From assembly GCA_964347915.1 (NCBI GenBank), contig CAYGAM010000040.1:1-19274 (forward strand): DNA of 19,274 nt, in the 5' to 3' direction. Positions 7,378 to 14,381 of this stretch are shown in pieces. Positions within the stretch are counted from its first letter, which is position 1, and every line of letters starts with the position of its first letter. The translations under genes and the position numbers were made by a program. The notes beneath the pieces are model-generated. The model saw only the letters and a list, made by a program, of their open reading frames with translations, did not search any database and was not told where the DNA came from. This stretch comes from CAYGAM01 sp964347915 (GTDB lineage Archaea > Thermoproteota > Nitrososphaeria > Nitrososphaerales > Nitrosopumilaceae).

Positions 7378-9570
7378 ATGGCCAAGTTCAAGTCCACAGA
7401 GCAGGTTCTCAAAATAATAAAGAACAAGGAGCAGATCCGAAACTTTGGCGTCATAGCGCATGTGGACCACGGAAAGACTACGATGAGCGACAGCCTTCTT
7501 GCGCACTCTGGAATAATATCGCCGTCTACTGCGGGCTCTGCGCTGGCCATGGACTTTGACAAGGAGGAGCAGGAGAGAGGCATTACAATATACCAGGCAA
7601 ATGTTACGCTGTACTATACGCAAAAGAACCGGGATTATGTCATCAACATGATAGACACGCCGGGGCATGTTGACTTTAGCGGAAGGGTGATACGCAGCCT
7701 GCGGGCAATAGACGGGGCGGTAGTCGTATGCGATGCAGTAGAGGGCATCATGACGCAGACAGAGACCGTAACAAGAATGGCGCTTGAAGAGCGCGTGAGG
7801 CCGGTTCTCTTCATAAACAAGGTAGACAGGCTCATCAAGGAACTCCGCCTGACGCCGGAGAAGATGCAAGAGACGCTGGCAAACGTGGTATCAAACTTTA
7901 ATCAGCTGATAGACACGTACGCCGAAGAAGACTATCGGGAGAAGTGGAAGGTCTCGATACAGGATGCAAGCGTTACGTTCGGCTCCGCCAAGGACCGCTG
8001 GGCAATCAATATCGACATGATGAAAGAAAAGGGAATAACATTCAAGAATGTGATCGAGGCGTACCAGAACAACGATGTGGCCGGCCTGGTGGACAATGCG
8101 CCGCTGGCAGATGCAGTCCTGGGAATGGTGGTAAAGCACCATCCTCCGCCGGATGTGGCTCAAAAGTACAGAATTCCCAAGATATGGCACGGCGATCTAG
8201 AGTCTGATATCGGCAAGGCTCTTTTGGCGTGCAGGGACGACGGTCCGACAATTATGATGGTGGTAAACATGGTGCTTGACAAGGCAGCAGGTCCTGTTGC
8301 CATAGGGCGGCTGTTCTCTGGCACGATGAGGGACGGGCAGACGATACGCATCATTGATGCCAAGCGAGACGGAAGAATACAGTCTGTCAACTTTTTCATG
8401 GGCAATCAGCGGGAGCAGGTAGGAGAGCTCGGCGCAGGAAACATTCCAGCCCTTTTGGGAATGACAGAGGCTCGCGCGGGCAATACGCTTTCTAGCGTCA
8501 AGGGCATTCAGGTCTTTGAGGGAATACAGTATGTCTCTGAGCCCGTGGTGCAGATTGCAATAGAGCCCAGGCATCCAAAGGACCTGCCAAAGCTGGTGGA
8601 CATTCTCAAGCAGCTGACAATTGAGGATCCAAATTTAGTGGTAAAGATAAACGAAGAGAGCGGCGAGACTATCATTGCCGGCATGGGAGTGCTTCACCTT
8701 GATGTTGCAACGCACAGAATACAGGACACAAAAATTGATGTGGTAACGTCAGAGCCGCTGATAAACTACCGGGAAACAGTCGGCGCGTCGTGCGAGCCCA
8801 TAATGGCAAAGTCGCCCAACAGGCACAATAAGATCTTTATGCGCGTAGAGCCGCTGGAGCCGGAAATTGCAGAGATGCTTCGCACTGGACAGATATCCGA
8901 CATGAAGGACAAGCAGGAGGTGTCTGATCTTCTCAAAAAACAGGGCTGGGATACGGACACGATAAAGCGCGTTATGAAGTTTGACTCGCGCGGAAACGTC
9001 CTGATAAACGGAACCAAAGGGGTTCAGTTCATACAAGAGTCGACGGACTCGATAAATTCTGGATTCGAAGACGTAATGAAGGAAGGGCCTCTTTGCAAGG
9101 AGCAGATGAGAGACTGCAAGTTTATCTTTTCGCACTTTGTGCCTCATGAGGATCCGGCTCACCGCGGGCTGTCTCAGCTGGGGCCTGCTTCCAGGCGCTC
9201 TTGCCTGGGATCGCTTTTGACCGCTGGCACCAGGCTGCTTGAGCCCATTCTTGCAATTGAGGTGCGCGTGCCGACAGATCTTGTCGGAAACGTGGCAACC
9301 GTATTGTCCGGCAAGCGCGGCAAGGTTCTTGACATGGCGCAGAAAGGCCCGGCAAGCATCGTAACAGGAGAGATTCCAGCATCAGAGACATTCACGCTCT
9401 CTGAAGACATGCGCGGACAGACTGCCGGCAAGGCAATGTGGAATACGCACTTTAAGACCTGGGCCGAAGTTCCAAAGTCGATGCTGGGCATCGTAATATC
9501 GGACCTGCGAAAGAGAAAGGGGCTTGCTCCGGACCCGCCTGGAGCAGGCGAGTTTATAGACAAAGAGTAG
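7378..9570 (+). CDS. fusA: Translation elongation factor 2 (EF-2)
   Basis: The ribosomal translocase: a cytoplasmic GTPase moving tRNA and mRNA after each peptide bond. The 730-residue length is normal for archaeal EF-2. The G domain shows G1 AHVDHGKTT (27-35), the switch region RGITI, G3 DTPGH (93-97) and G4 NKVD (147-150). Domain IV contains the diphthamide loop HEDPAHRG, with His595 the residue expected to be modified; the loop departs slightly from the usual DAIHRG. The C-terminal SDLRKRKGL is typical of the family. The ATG at 7378 is supported by the upstream TATA box. The gene stands alone, apart from a small ORF 49 bp downstream. Confidence 0.98.
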   Translation: MAKFKSTEQVLKIIKNKEQIRNFGVIAHVDHGKTTMSDSLLAHSGIISPSTAGSALAMDFDKEEQERGITIYQANVTLYYTQKNRDYVINMIDTPGHVDFSGRVIRSLRAIDGAVVVCDAVEGIMTQTETVTRMALEERVRPVLFINKVDRLIKELRLTPEKMQETLANVVSNFNQLIDTYAEEDYREKWKVSIQDASVTFGSAKDRWAINIDMMKEKGITFKNVIEAYQNNDVAGLVDNAPLADAVLGMVVKHHPPPDVAQKYRIPKIWHGDLESDIGKALLACRDDGPTIMMVVNMVLDKAAGPVAIGRLFSGTMRDGQTIRIIDAKRDGRIQSVNFFMGNQREQVGELGAGNIPALLGMTEARAGNTLSSVKGIQVFEGIQYVSEPVVQIAIEPRHPKDLPKLVDILKQLTIEDPNLVVKINEESGETIIAGMGVLHLDVATHRIQDTKIDVVTSEPLINYRETVGASCEPIMAKSPNRHNKIFMRVEPLEPEIAEMLRTGQISDMKDKQEVSDLLKKQGWDTDTIKRVMKFDSRGNVLINGTKGVQFIQESTDSINSGFEDVMKEGPLCKEQMRDCKFIFSHFVPHEDPAHRGLSQLGPASRRSCLGSLLTAGTRLLEPILAIEVRVPTDLVGNVATVLSGKRGKVLDMAQKGPASIVTGEIPASETFTLSEDMRGQTAGKAMWNTHFKTWAEVPKSMLGIVISDLRKRKGLAPDPPGAGEFIDKE

Positions 9571-9618
9571 CTGCGCGTACACTGTACGGCGCATCTGGAT
9601 TGCCTTGTTTTGCGCACA

Positions 9619-9864
9619 ATGGCTGTACAAACAGTCAAAACAAGAAATAAAAGCGCCCATTCTGCAATGCCTGGTATGTTTGTACTGCAGGCGCTGGTCA
9701 TTTTGACAATTATTGTCGTTGGGGGCTTTGTGGGATATCATGTCTGGCAGGACTGGCTGCATGAGGGCGATGCAAAGGCGCACAGCAGCGCGGCTTTGAC
9801 GCAGCCGGCCGGCGGCAGCCTTGCCGCACTGGCGATGCCGTTGCCGCACCATGCTGTTACATGA
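9619..9864 (+). CDS. Possible small single-span membrane protein
   Basis: An ORF of 81 codons from the ATG at 9619 (a TTG at 9610 is in frame). A basic N-terminus (VKTRNKSAH) precedes one clear hydrophobic segment, MFVLQALVILTIIVVGGFVG, and then a short polar and Ala/Pro-rich tail. The positive-inside rule would put the N-terminus in the cytoplasm. No family is recognised. It follows EF-2 by 49 bp and could be cotranscribed. The hydrophobic segment is the only support, so a chance ORF is possible. Confidence 0.45.
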   Translation: MAVQTVKTRNKSAHSAMPGMFVLQALVILTIIVVGGFVGYHVWQDWLHEGDAKAHSSAALTQPAGGSLAALAMPLPHHAVT

Positions 9865-10155
9865 CTTCTGAACAAAGCGCCAAAATCCGGACGACTTCTT
9901 TGCCTGGGATCATGCGGGTTTGGCCCTGGACAGGATTGCCTATGGCCTAAAAGGCGCATTGCTAGGATAGAACTCACTGCATTTGGTTTTCGCATGAAAA
10001 TTTGACTGCGTGATCTCGTGTCTGCGATATTTTGACTGGCGAGAATCAAATCTGGCCTGGACCTGCGCATTTTATTGAACTGATGCATTTGAGTACTTTG
10101 TGATCTTGTTGCTGTCTGTGATATCTCTTCTGGTAAATGCCGCGTCTTTGCGGGA
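9865..10155. other. Intergenic stretch downstream of fic with a possible repeat remnant
   Basis: No gene is recognised. At 10037-10053 the sequence TGGCGAGAATCAAATCT matches, with one difference, 14271-14287 in the tail of the last repeat unit of the island. This suggests that relics of the repeat family lie on both sides of the fic gene. Confidence 0.3.
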
Positions 10156-11355
10156 TCAATCCGCAGGCAGGTTGCGCTCTATCTCGTTTGCAAGAAACAC
10201 CTTGCCTTTGTATGCCGCATCAGTCTGAATTAAAATTTCTGCATCGACTAGCGCCATTACTGTCTTTTTTGCTGCGGGATATGAAATTTTGAGAAATTTA
10301 GCTGCTCCTGGGATCGTAATGTATGGATTTTCAAACAGGCGTTCCATCAAAAGCAATGCATTGCTGCTTCTTGTTTGCTCTTTGAGGATGATCTTGTATC
10401 TTTTTTGCAGATCGGTCAGCTTCCGAATACCCTTTATTGTTTCATCAGACTGTTCTGCAAACGCTTTGAGGAAAAATTTTATCCAGTCGTCCCACTTGCT
10501 CTGCAGGCTTACGTACAGCAGTCCACTATAGTATTCCTGCCGATGCCTGTCAAAATATGCGCTAAGATACAGCAGCGGCTGAGGCAGCAATCCCTTTTCA
10601 TACAGGATCAGTGACAGGATCAGCCGCCCTATTCTACCATTACCGTCCAGAAAAGGATGTATTGCTTCAAACTGATAATGAATCATGGCGCACTGAATCA
10701 GCGCAGGTATTTCATCATGCCTTGATTGAATGAATGCTTGAAGACTGTCCAACAGCGCGCCTAATTTTTCGGCAGGGGGCGGCGTGTAGATGATCTTGCT
10801 GCGCGCGCCTGCTGTTTTTACTATCCAGTTCTGCCTGCGGCGAAACTCTCCTGGAGTCTTATCTTCGCGAACATTGGCAAACAGTGTTCTATGCGCATTC
10901 AGGATAAGATCAAGAGTGACTCGGCCAGTCTTGCGCATTTCTGTCTGAGCGTCTTTTAGCGCATTCACATAATTTACGACCTCCCTGAGCCTCAAAAAAT
11001 CCGCCTCATCTTTTCCAATGCTTCCTGCTGCCTCATGCTTGTTTAGGTGCTCCAGCGATGCCAGCGTGCCCTCGATCTTTGAGCTCAGCACAGCTTCTTG
11101 TTTCAGGTATGCGCTGATCAAAATGTGCGGATTGGCGAGCCCGCCTCCTTTTCCTTTCAGCTCTCCAACTTTTCTTTCCGCATCTGCAAGCAGCATGACA
11201 AATTCGCTGTCATAAGTGAATGACGGCGGCAGATTGCGGGGAATGAATGTTTTCTGATTCTGCTGATTGGTGTCAAAGACGCCGTTTGGCTTTGTGAAGC
11301 CGCGTGTGTTCCATATGGGCTTCTCAAACCTAGTTTTAATGGATTTGGCTCTCAT
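10156..11355 (-). CDS. Fic-domain AMP-transferase with self-inhibitory helix
   Basis: Fic enzymes transfer AMP (or a related group) from a nucleotide to Ser/Thr/Tyr hydroxyls of target proteins. This 399-residue protein has the full class II layout. An N-terminal Fic_N-like region (about 35-110) carries the inhibitory motif SSKIEG (91-96, matching S/TxxxEG). The Fic core has the catalytic loop HPFLDGNGRIGR (233-244) with all key residues. The beta-hairpin flap lies around RQNWIVKTAGARSKIIYTPP, and a C-terminal winged helix (about 335-395) contains ITIPGAAKFLKISYPAAKKT. It should therefore be active but auto-inhibited, and may bind DNA. No separate antitoxin gene adjoins it. Its start codon and first ten or so codons lie inside a repeat head shared with five other places upstream, pointing to transfer or rearrangement. 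Fic genes are patchily spread in archaea. Confidence 0.95.
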   Translation of the reverse strand: MRAKSIKTRFEKPIWNTRGFTKPNGVFDTNQQNQKTFIPRNLPPSFTYDSEFVMLLADAERKVGELKGKGGGLANPHILISAYLKQEAVLSSKIEGTLASLEHLNKHEAAGSIGKDEADFLRLREVVNYVNALKDAQTEMRKTGRVTLDLILNAHRTLFANVREDKTPGEFRRRQNWIVKTAGARSKIIYTPPPAEKLGALLDSLQAFIQSRHDEIPALIQCAMIHYQFEAIHPFLDGNGRIGRLILSLILYEKGLLPQPLLYLSAYFDRHRQEYYSGLLYVSLQSKWDDWIKFFLKAFAEQSDETIKGIRKLTDLQKRYKIILKEQTRSSNALLLMERLFENPYITIPGAAKFLKISYPAAKKTVMALVDAEILIQTDAAYKGKVFLANEIERNLPAD

Positions 11356-11382
11356 TAAGCAAAATCACCAACGTGTTTAATC
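11325..11382. repeat. Repeat head A, overlapping the fic start and promoter
   Basis: Diverged head: GTTTTAATGG, then TCTCATTAAGC with the fic ATG on the minus strand (11353-11355), 14 nt, and GTTTAATC at 11375-11382. The last box, read as GATTAAAC on the minus strand, is centred about 24 nt before the fic ATG and is the likely TATA element of a leaderless transcript. Confidence 0.65.
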
Positions 11383-11441
11383 TGAAACGTTGTCACATAA
11401 AAATACATTGCAACTTTTGGCCTTTGTGCACCGCACTGCAT

Positions 11442-11502
11442 CATTAAACCAAAGTTTAATGAATCTAGGCCTCATTAAATAAAACAACGGATTTGTTTAA
11501 TC
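11442..11502. repeat. Repeat head B
   Basis: CATTAAAC (11442-11449), loop CAAA, GTTTAATG (11454-11461), then CATTAAAT (11473-11480) and GTTTAATC (11495-11502). On the minus strand it encodes MRPRFIKLWFND from the ATG at 11473-11475, resembling the fic N-terminus MRAKSIKTRFEK. Confidence 0.8.
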
Positions 11503-11694
11503 TGAACTGCAATCACATAGCGGCACATCGCAGCTTTTGACTTCTGCGTGGTCTGGCTTGCTGCCTCCAAAAGTATTGGATTCGTTTTCACATCTTGGCC
11601 ACTGCTGAAAGCATGAATGAGCGGGCATGGAGCGCGAGCGCCCAAATTCTTGCGGCGGGCATTGTCCATTCTTTAGCGGTCGTTTTACGACTGC

Positions 11695-11728
11695 GACAAT
11701 GCAGAGCATGCGATAAGGATGCATTGTC
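11695..11728. repeat. Hairpin with 9-bp perfect arms in unit B
   Basis: GACAATGCA (11695-11703) and TGCATTGTC (11720-11728) are exact inverted repeats around a 16-nt loop. The same hairpin recurs at 14186-14217 with a matched A-T to G-C change in the stem. A further GCATTGTC lies at 11659-11666. Confidence 0.55.
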
Positions 11729-11850
11729 CTGGGTAGCACTTGGCAGATGCACATGTCCAGTCGAGCTGCATTTTGGCGGACATGCGACTGCAATGCTGCC
11801 TTGATGTTCTGCCGGGCGCGCATCAAATTTTGATGTGCGGTGTATCGTGT

Positions 11851-11911
11851 CATTAAACCAAAGTTTAATGAATTTGGATCACATTAAGCAAAACCCCCAG
11901 TACGTTTAATC
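11851..11911. repeat. Repeat head C
   Basis: CATTAAAC (11851-11858), CAAA, GTTTAATG (11863-11870), CATTAAGC (11882-11889), GTTTAATC (11904-11911). Head D follows after only 56 bp, the same pairing as A and B. Confidence 0.8.
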
Positions 11912-11967
11912 TAAGATGTCATCATGTAACAACACGCGCAACCTTGGGTCTGTACAGCATACCGCCT

Positions 11968-12028
11968 CATTAAACCAAAGTTTAATGAATCTAGGCCTCA
12001 CTAAATGAAACCTGCGATTTGTTTAATC
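11968..12028. repeat. Repeat head D
   Basis: CATTAAAC (11968-11975), CAAA, GTTTAATG (11980-11987), CACTAAAT (11999-12006), GTTTAATC (12021-12028). Its long flank runs to about 12250, where the cassette of three genes begins. Confidence 0.8.
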
Positions 12029-12276
12029 TGAACTGTTGTCACGTAGCAACACATCACATTTTTTGTCTGCGATCTGACTTAACGCCTCCAAAAGCATCGA
12101 ATTCCACCTCGCAGATTGGTTGCTGCTGAAAATATGAATGAACATGCCGTACAAACTCAGGTCTACAACGTTTGACCAATATGTGGGCACGAAGGCATTA
12201 CTCTGACTCAGATTCTAGGAACGAATTAAATCTGGACATGAACATATGCAAATAGATGATACGTTACGAGCTAATT

Positions 12277-12704
12277 TTACAGATTGGGCTTCTCTATCGT
12301 GTTGAATGAGTTTTTGGACTCGTAATGCAGTATCGGCTCGCCTGCACTGCTCATCAAGCCAGTGTGGTATACCTTGATTATCTTGATTCCTACCACGATG
12401 ACGAATCTCTTTGTCTCATAGATGTTGAAGGCTTCTTTGATGGGCTTGAATGCAAGACTCTGTTTTTTGTCTGCTTTGGTTATGGGACCAGTAGCTCTTT
12501 TAGATAGGACCTGTCAAAATCCGGAGGCGCTATCACTGCAGATACAGGCGCAGTCATTACCCTGCCCTTCTCTGCCTCGCTTGTATTGCCTTCGTTGGTT
12601 ATGTTGACAATTGTCAGCATTACTTTCAGCCGCAGGCCGTTTTCGATTTCATACTCACTGTATTCCTGCTTTACGGCGTTGAATTCTATAGACTCGTACT
12701 TCAT
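12277..12704 (-). pseudogene. Cassette gene 3: duplicated-domain protein, frameshifted
   Basis: The first frame (12480-12704) begins MKYESIEFNAVKQEYSEYE and ends with TAA after KELLVP. A second minus frame, open from about 12523 to a TAA at 12277-12279, reads KRATGPITKADKKQSLAFKP and onwards to NSFNTIEKPNL. Joining them near the CTAAAAG at about 12500 gives about 140 residues. The two halves resemble each other: FNAVKQEYSEYEIENGLRLKV and FKPIKEAFNIYETKRFVIVV, so the frames are very likely one gene with a tandem domain. The break could be a one-base indel, a sequencing error or -1 slippage on the A run. The function is unknown and the composition is beta-rich. It starts 17 nt after gene 2. Confidence 0.65.
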
Positions 12705-12720
12705 TTCAACTCTTTGATAT

Positions 12721-12921
12721 CTAGTTCCCCTTCATTCTTGTAGTGAACCAACCATATCCGCTCCGCGCTCCAAAAGTGAGGCTTGTGGTGTATTTTTTTG
12801 GGGTGCATATCTTAAAGTCATCACTTCTGATTTCTGTAATCAGATGTTTTTTCTTGTTGGAATGTTCGTAGTTTATGTTTGCTCTTGTCATGATGCCTGT
12901 AGGCAAATCGTCTGATGACAC
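12721..12921 (-). CDS. Cassette gene 2: small unknown protein
   Basis: 66 residues from a GTG at 12919-12921 that overlaps the TAG of the upstream gene (TAGTG), a layout suggesting translational coupling. Polar and basic, with NKKKHLITEIRSDDFKICTPKK and an aromatic/Gly end, LTFGARSGYGWFTT. No signal peptide, membrane segment or known motif is visible. Like its neighbours it is more AT-rich than the flanking core genes. Confidence 0.6.
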   Translation of the reverse strand: MSSDDLPTGIMTRANINYEHSNKKKHLITEIRSDDFKICTPKKYTTSLTFGARSGYGWFTTRMKGN

Positions 12922-13226
12922 TAGTCCTTCAACTCGTAAAGCTTCATTCTTCCCTGATTTTTGGAAATCATGTAATCCCTGCCCTGATATCTGAACGCAT
13001 AAGGCTGACCGTCCTGCAACAGTCGTTCCTTGACTTGTATTGTATCCCCCACAACCTGAATGGGACGTAATTCCAGGTCAAAATCCTCAAAAAATCCGTC
13101 GTGTATAAACACCTGTATAGAGTCTGTGGGGGTCAGGCCCTCTCCAACAGGCATTGTGGCAGATCCGTTGAATACCTTGTAAAAGAACGGTTTCTCTGGT
13201 TTGTCTAATACAAAACTTTGTGACAT
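12921..13226 (-). CDS. Cassette gene 1: small unknown protein
   Basis: 101 residues from the ATG at 13224-13226. It appears beta-rich (IQVFIHDGFFEDFDLELRPI, then VVGDTIQVKERLLQDGQPYAFRYQGRDYMI), with an acidic middle. No family is recognised. It leads a three-gene minus-strand unit with one-base overlap to gene 2. A TATA-like box about 28 nt upstream fits a leaderless mRNA. The unit sits inside the repeat array, with related tail sequences on both sides, so it was probably acquired together with or into the repeats. Confidence 0.7.
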   Translation of the reverse strand: MSQSFVLDKPEKPFFYKVFNGSATMPVGEGLTPTDSIQVFIHDGFFEDFDLELRPIQVVGDTIQVKERLLQDGQPYAFRYQGRDYMISKNQGRMKLYELKD

Positions 13227-13250
13227 TTCTAGTTTTAATTACATTGTACA

Positions 13251-13258
13251 GATTAAAA
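13251..13258 (-). promoter_or_regulatory. TATA box of the three-gene cassette
   Basis: TTTTTAAT on the minus strand is centred about 28 nt before the gene 1 ATG. A second AT-rich box (ATTAAAAC) is only about 11 nt away, too close to act as TATA for that start. Confidence 0.45.
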
Positions 13259-13579
13259 ACTTATCACCTGTGTAAGTTTGTTCCATAACCTTGCCTGAGC
13301 GCGTAAAAAATAACAGGTTCTTTGTGTCCAGAACCGCAGTTATGGAACAGGCTTGTATGTGTTGCTGACTGTGATGTACACGATCATGACCACAGCGCTT
13401 TGGCCAATGTGTGGGAACGCTGGCATTACGCAAACTCGGACGCAAAGAGCGAATTAAATTTGGGCCTGAATATATACGAACAATCTGACATGTCGGCAGC
13501 ATTTTGGCGAAGATGCGGACGCAACGCATCTCGCAGCTCTGCCGGACGCGAATTAAATCTTGATGTGCACCACACCGTG

Positions 13580-13788
13580 TCATTAAACCAAAGTTTAATG
13601 AATTTGGATCACATTAAACAAAACCCCCAATATGTTTAATCTAAGATGTCATCATGTAACACCACACGCAACCTTGGGTCTACAATCTGGTCTGTCGTCT
13701 CCAAAAGCATTGGATTCTGCCTTGCAGATTGGCTGCTGCTGAAAGCGTGAATGAGCAGGCATGGAGCGCGAGCGCCTAAACTCCTGCA
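13580..13788. repeat. Unit E: head plus flank, near-identical to unit F
   Basis: Head E boxes are at 13581-13588, 13593-13600, 13612-13619 and 13634-13641. The 209 bp from 13580 match 13936-14144 with only two differences seen, both in the C-rich loop (CCCCC against TCTCC). After 13788 the sequences diverge abruptly. Confidence 0.9.
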
Positions 13789-13935
13789 GCAGATTGTTTG
13801 ACTGACAACTACGAAACACCATGGCCGCAGTTCCATAGGAAGATGGCCACAAGCGCAGTCAGAGAAAGCAACCCAGAATGGTTGGACTAAAGAGACTGGA
13901 CGATCTCATTTTTGTACAATGCCTGTTCCGTGCGG

Positions 13936-14144
13936 TCATTAAACCAAAGTTTAATGAATTTGGATCACATTAAACAAAATCTCCAATATGTTTAATCTAA
14001 GATGTCATCATGTAACACCACACGCAACCTTGGGTCTACAATCTGGTCTGTCGTCTCCAAAAGCATTGGATTCTGCCTTGCAGATTGGCTGCTGCTGAAA
14101 GCGTGAATGAGCAGGCATGGAGCGCGAGCGCCTAAACTCCTGCA
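13936..14144. repeat. Unit F: head plus flank, near-identical to unit E
   Basis: Head F boxes are at 13937-13944, 13949-13956, 13968-13975 and 13990-13997. Beyond the part shared with E, it continues to about 14300 with the hairpin and tail seen in unit B. F is therefore the most complete modern unit, and E has a replaced tail. The near-identity implies a recent duplication or gene conversion. Confidence 0.9.
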
Positions 14145-14185
14145 ACGGGAATTGTCCATTCTTGTGCGGCTGCTTTCCGACCGCC

Positions 14186-14217
14186 GCAATGCAGAGCATG
14201 TGATAAGGATGCATTGC
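14186..14217. repeat. Hairpin in unit F with compensatory change
   Basis: GCAATGCA (14186-14193) pairs with TGCATTGC (14210-14217) around a 16-nt loop that differs from the loop at 11704-11719 by one base. The outer pair is G-C here and A-T in unit B, so pairing is preserved. Confidence 0.5.
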
Positions 14218-14350
14218 CAAGAGCAGCACTTGGCAAAGATGCGGGCGCAATGACATTTCGCTGACTTGAATGGCGCGAATCAAATCTTGATGCCGGCATG
14301 CGCCTTGCCGGTTCGGCCTGAATTATTCACACCGCATCCTTCATCAAAAG

Positions 14351-14358
14351 AATAAAAT
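14351..14358 (+). promoter_or_regulatory. TATA box of the helicase gene
   Basis: AATAAAAT is centred about 27 nt before the GTG at 14382, which supports that start and a leaderless transcript. Confidence 0.45.
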
Positions 14359-14381
14359 CGCCGCATTGGGAGCAACATATT

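Larger units (their letters stand above)
11325..14300. repeat. Array of palindrome-headed long repeats (six heads)
   Basis: About 3 kb holds six copies of a head made of alternating boxes: CATTAAAC, 4 nt, GTTTAATG, about 11 nt, CATTAAAC-like, 14 nt, GTTTAATC. Heads are followed by related flanks that share CTCCAAAAGYATTGGATTC and GGCATGGAGCGCGAGCGCC. Heads come as a close pair (A-B, 11325/11442; C-D, 11851/11968) then single (E 13581, F 13937). Long units of roughly 360-410 bp end in a tail with GCGAATYAAATCTTGATG-like sequence. One unit is split by a gene cassette (12277-13226). The array is not CRISPR-like, because spacing and flanks are irregular and homologous rather than unique. Confidence 0.8.

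Noticed and set aside
7891..9852. Several long minus-strand frames across EF-2 and downstream
   Set aside because: They are shadows of the clearly coding EF-2 frame.
11325..14144. CRISPR array
   Set aside because: The heads are spaced irregularly (56 bp to 1.5 kb) and the sequences between them are related to one another rather than unique spacers. No cas-like gene is present.
11497..14283. Minus-strand ORFs in the repeats (11497-11853, 13239-13583, 14008-14283), two of which start ATGACACG inside a head
   Set aside because: They recur because the repeats recur. The copies differ by frame breaks and stops, and no amino-acid-level constraint is evident. The shared start may reflect the box sequence.
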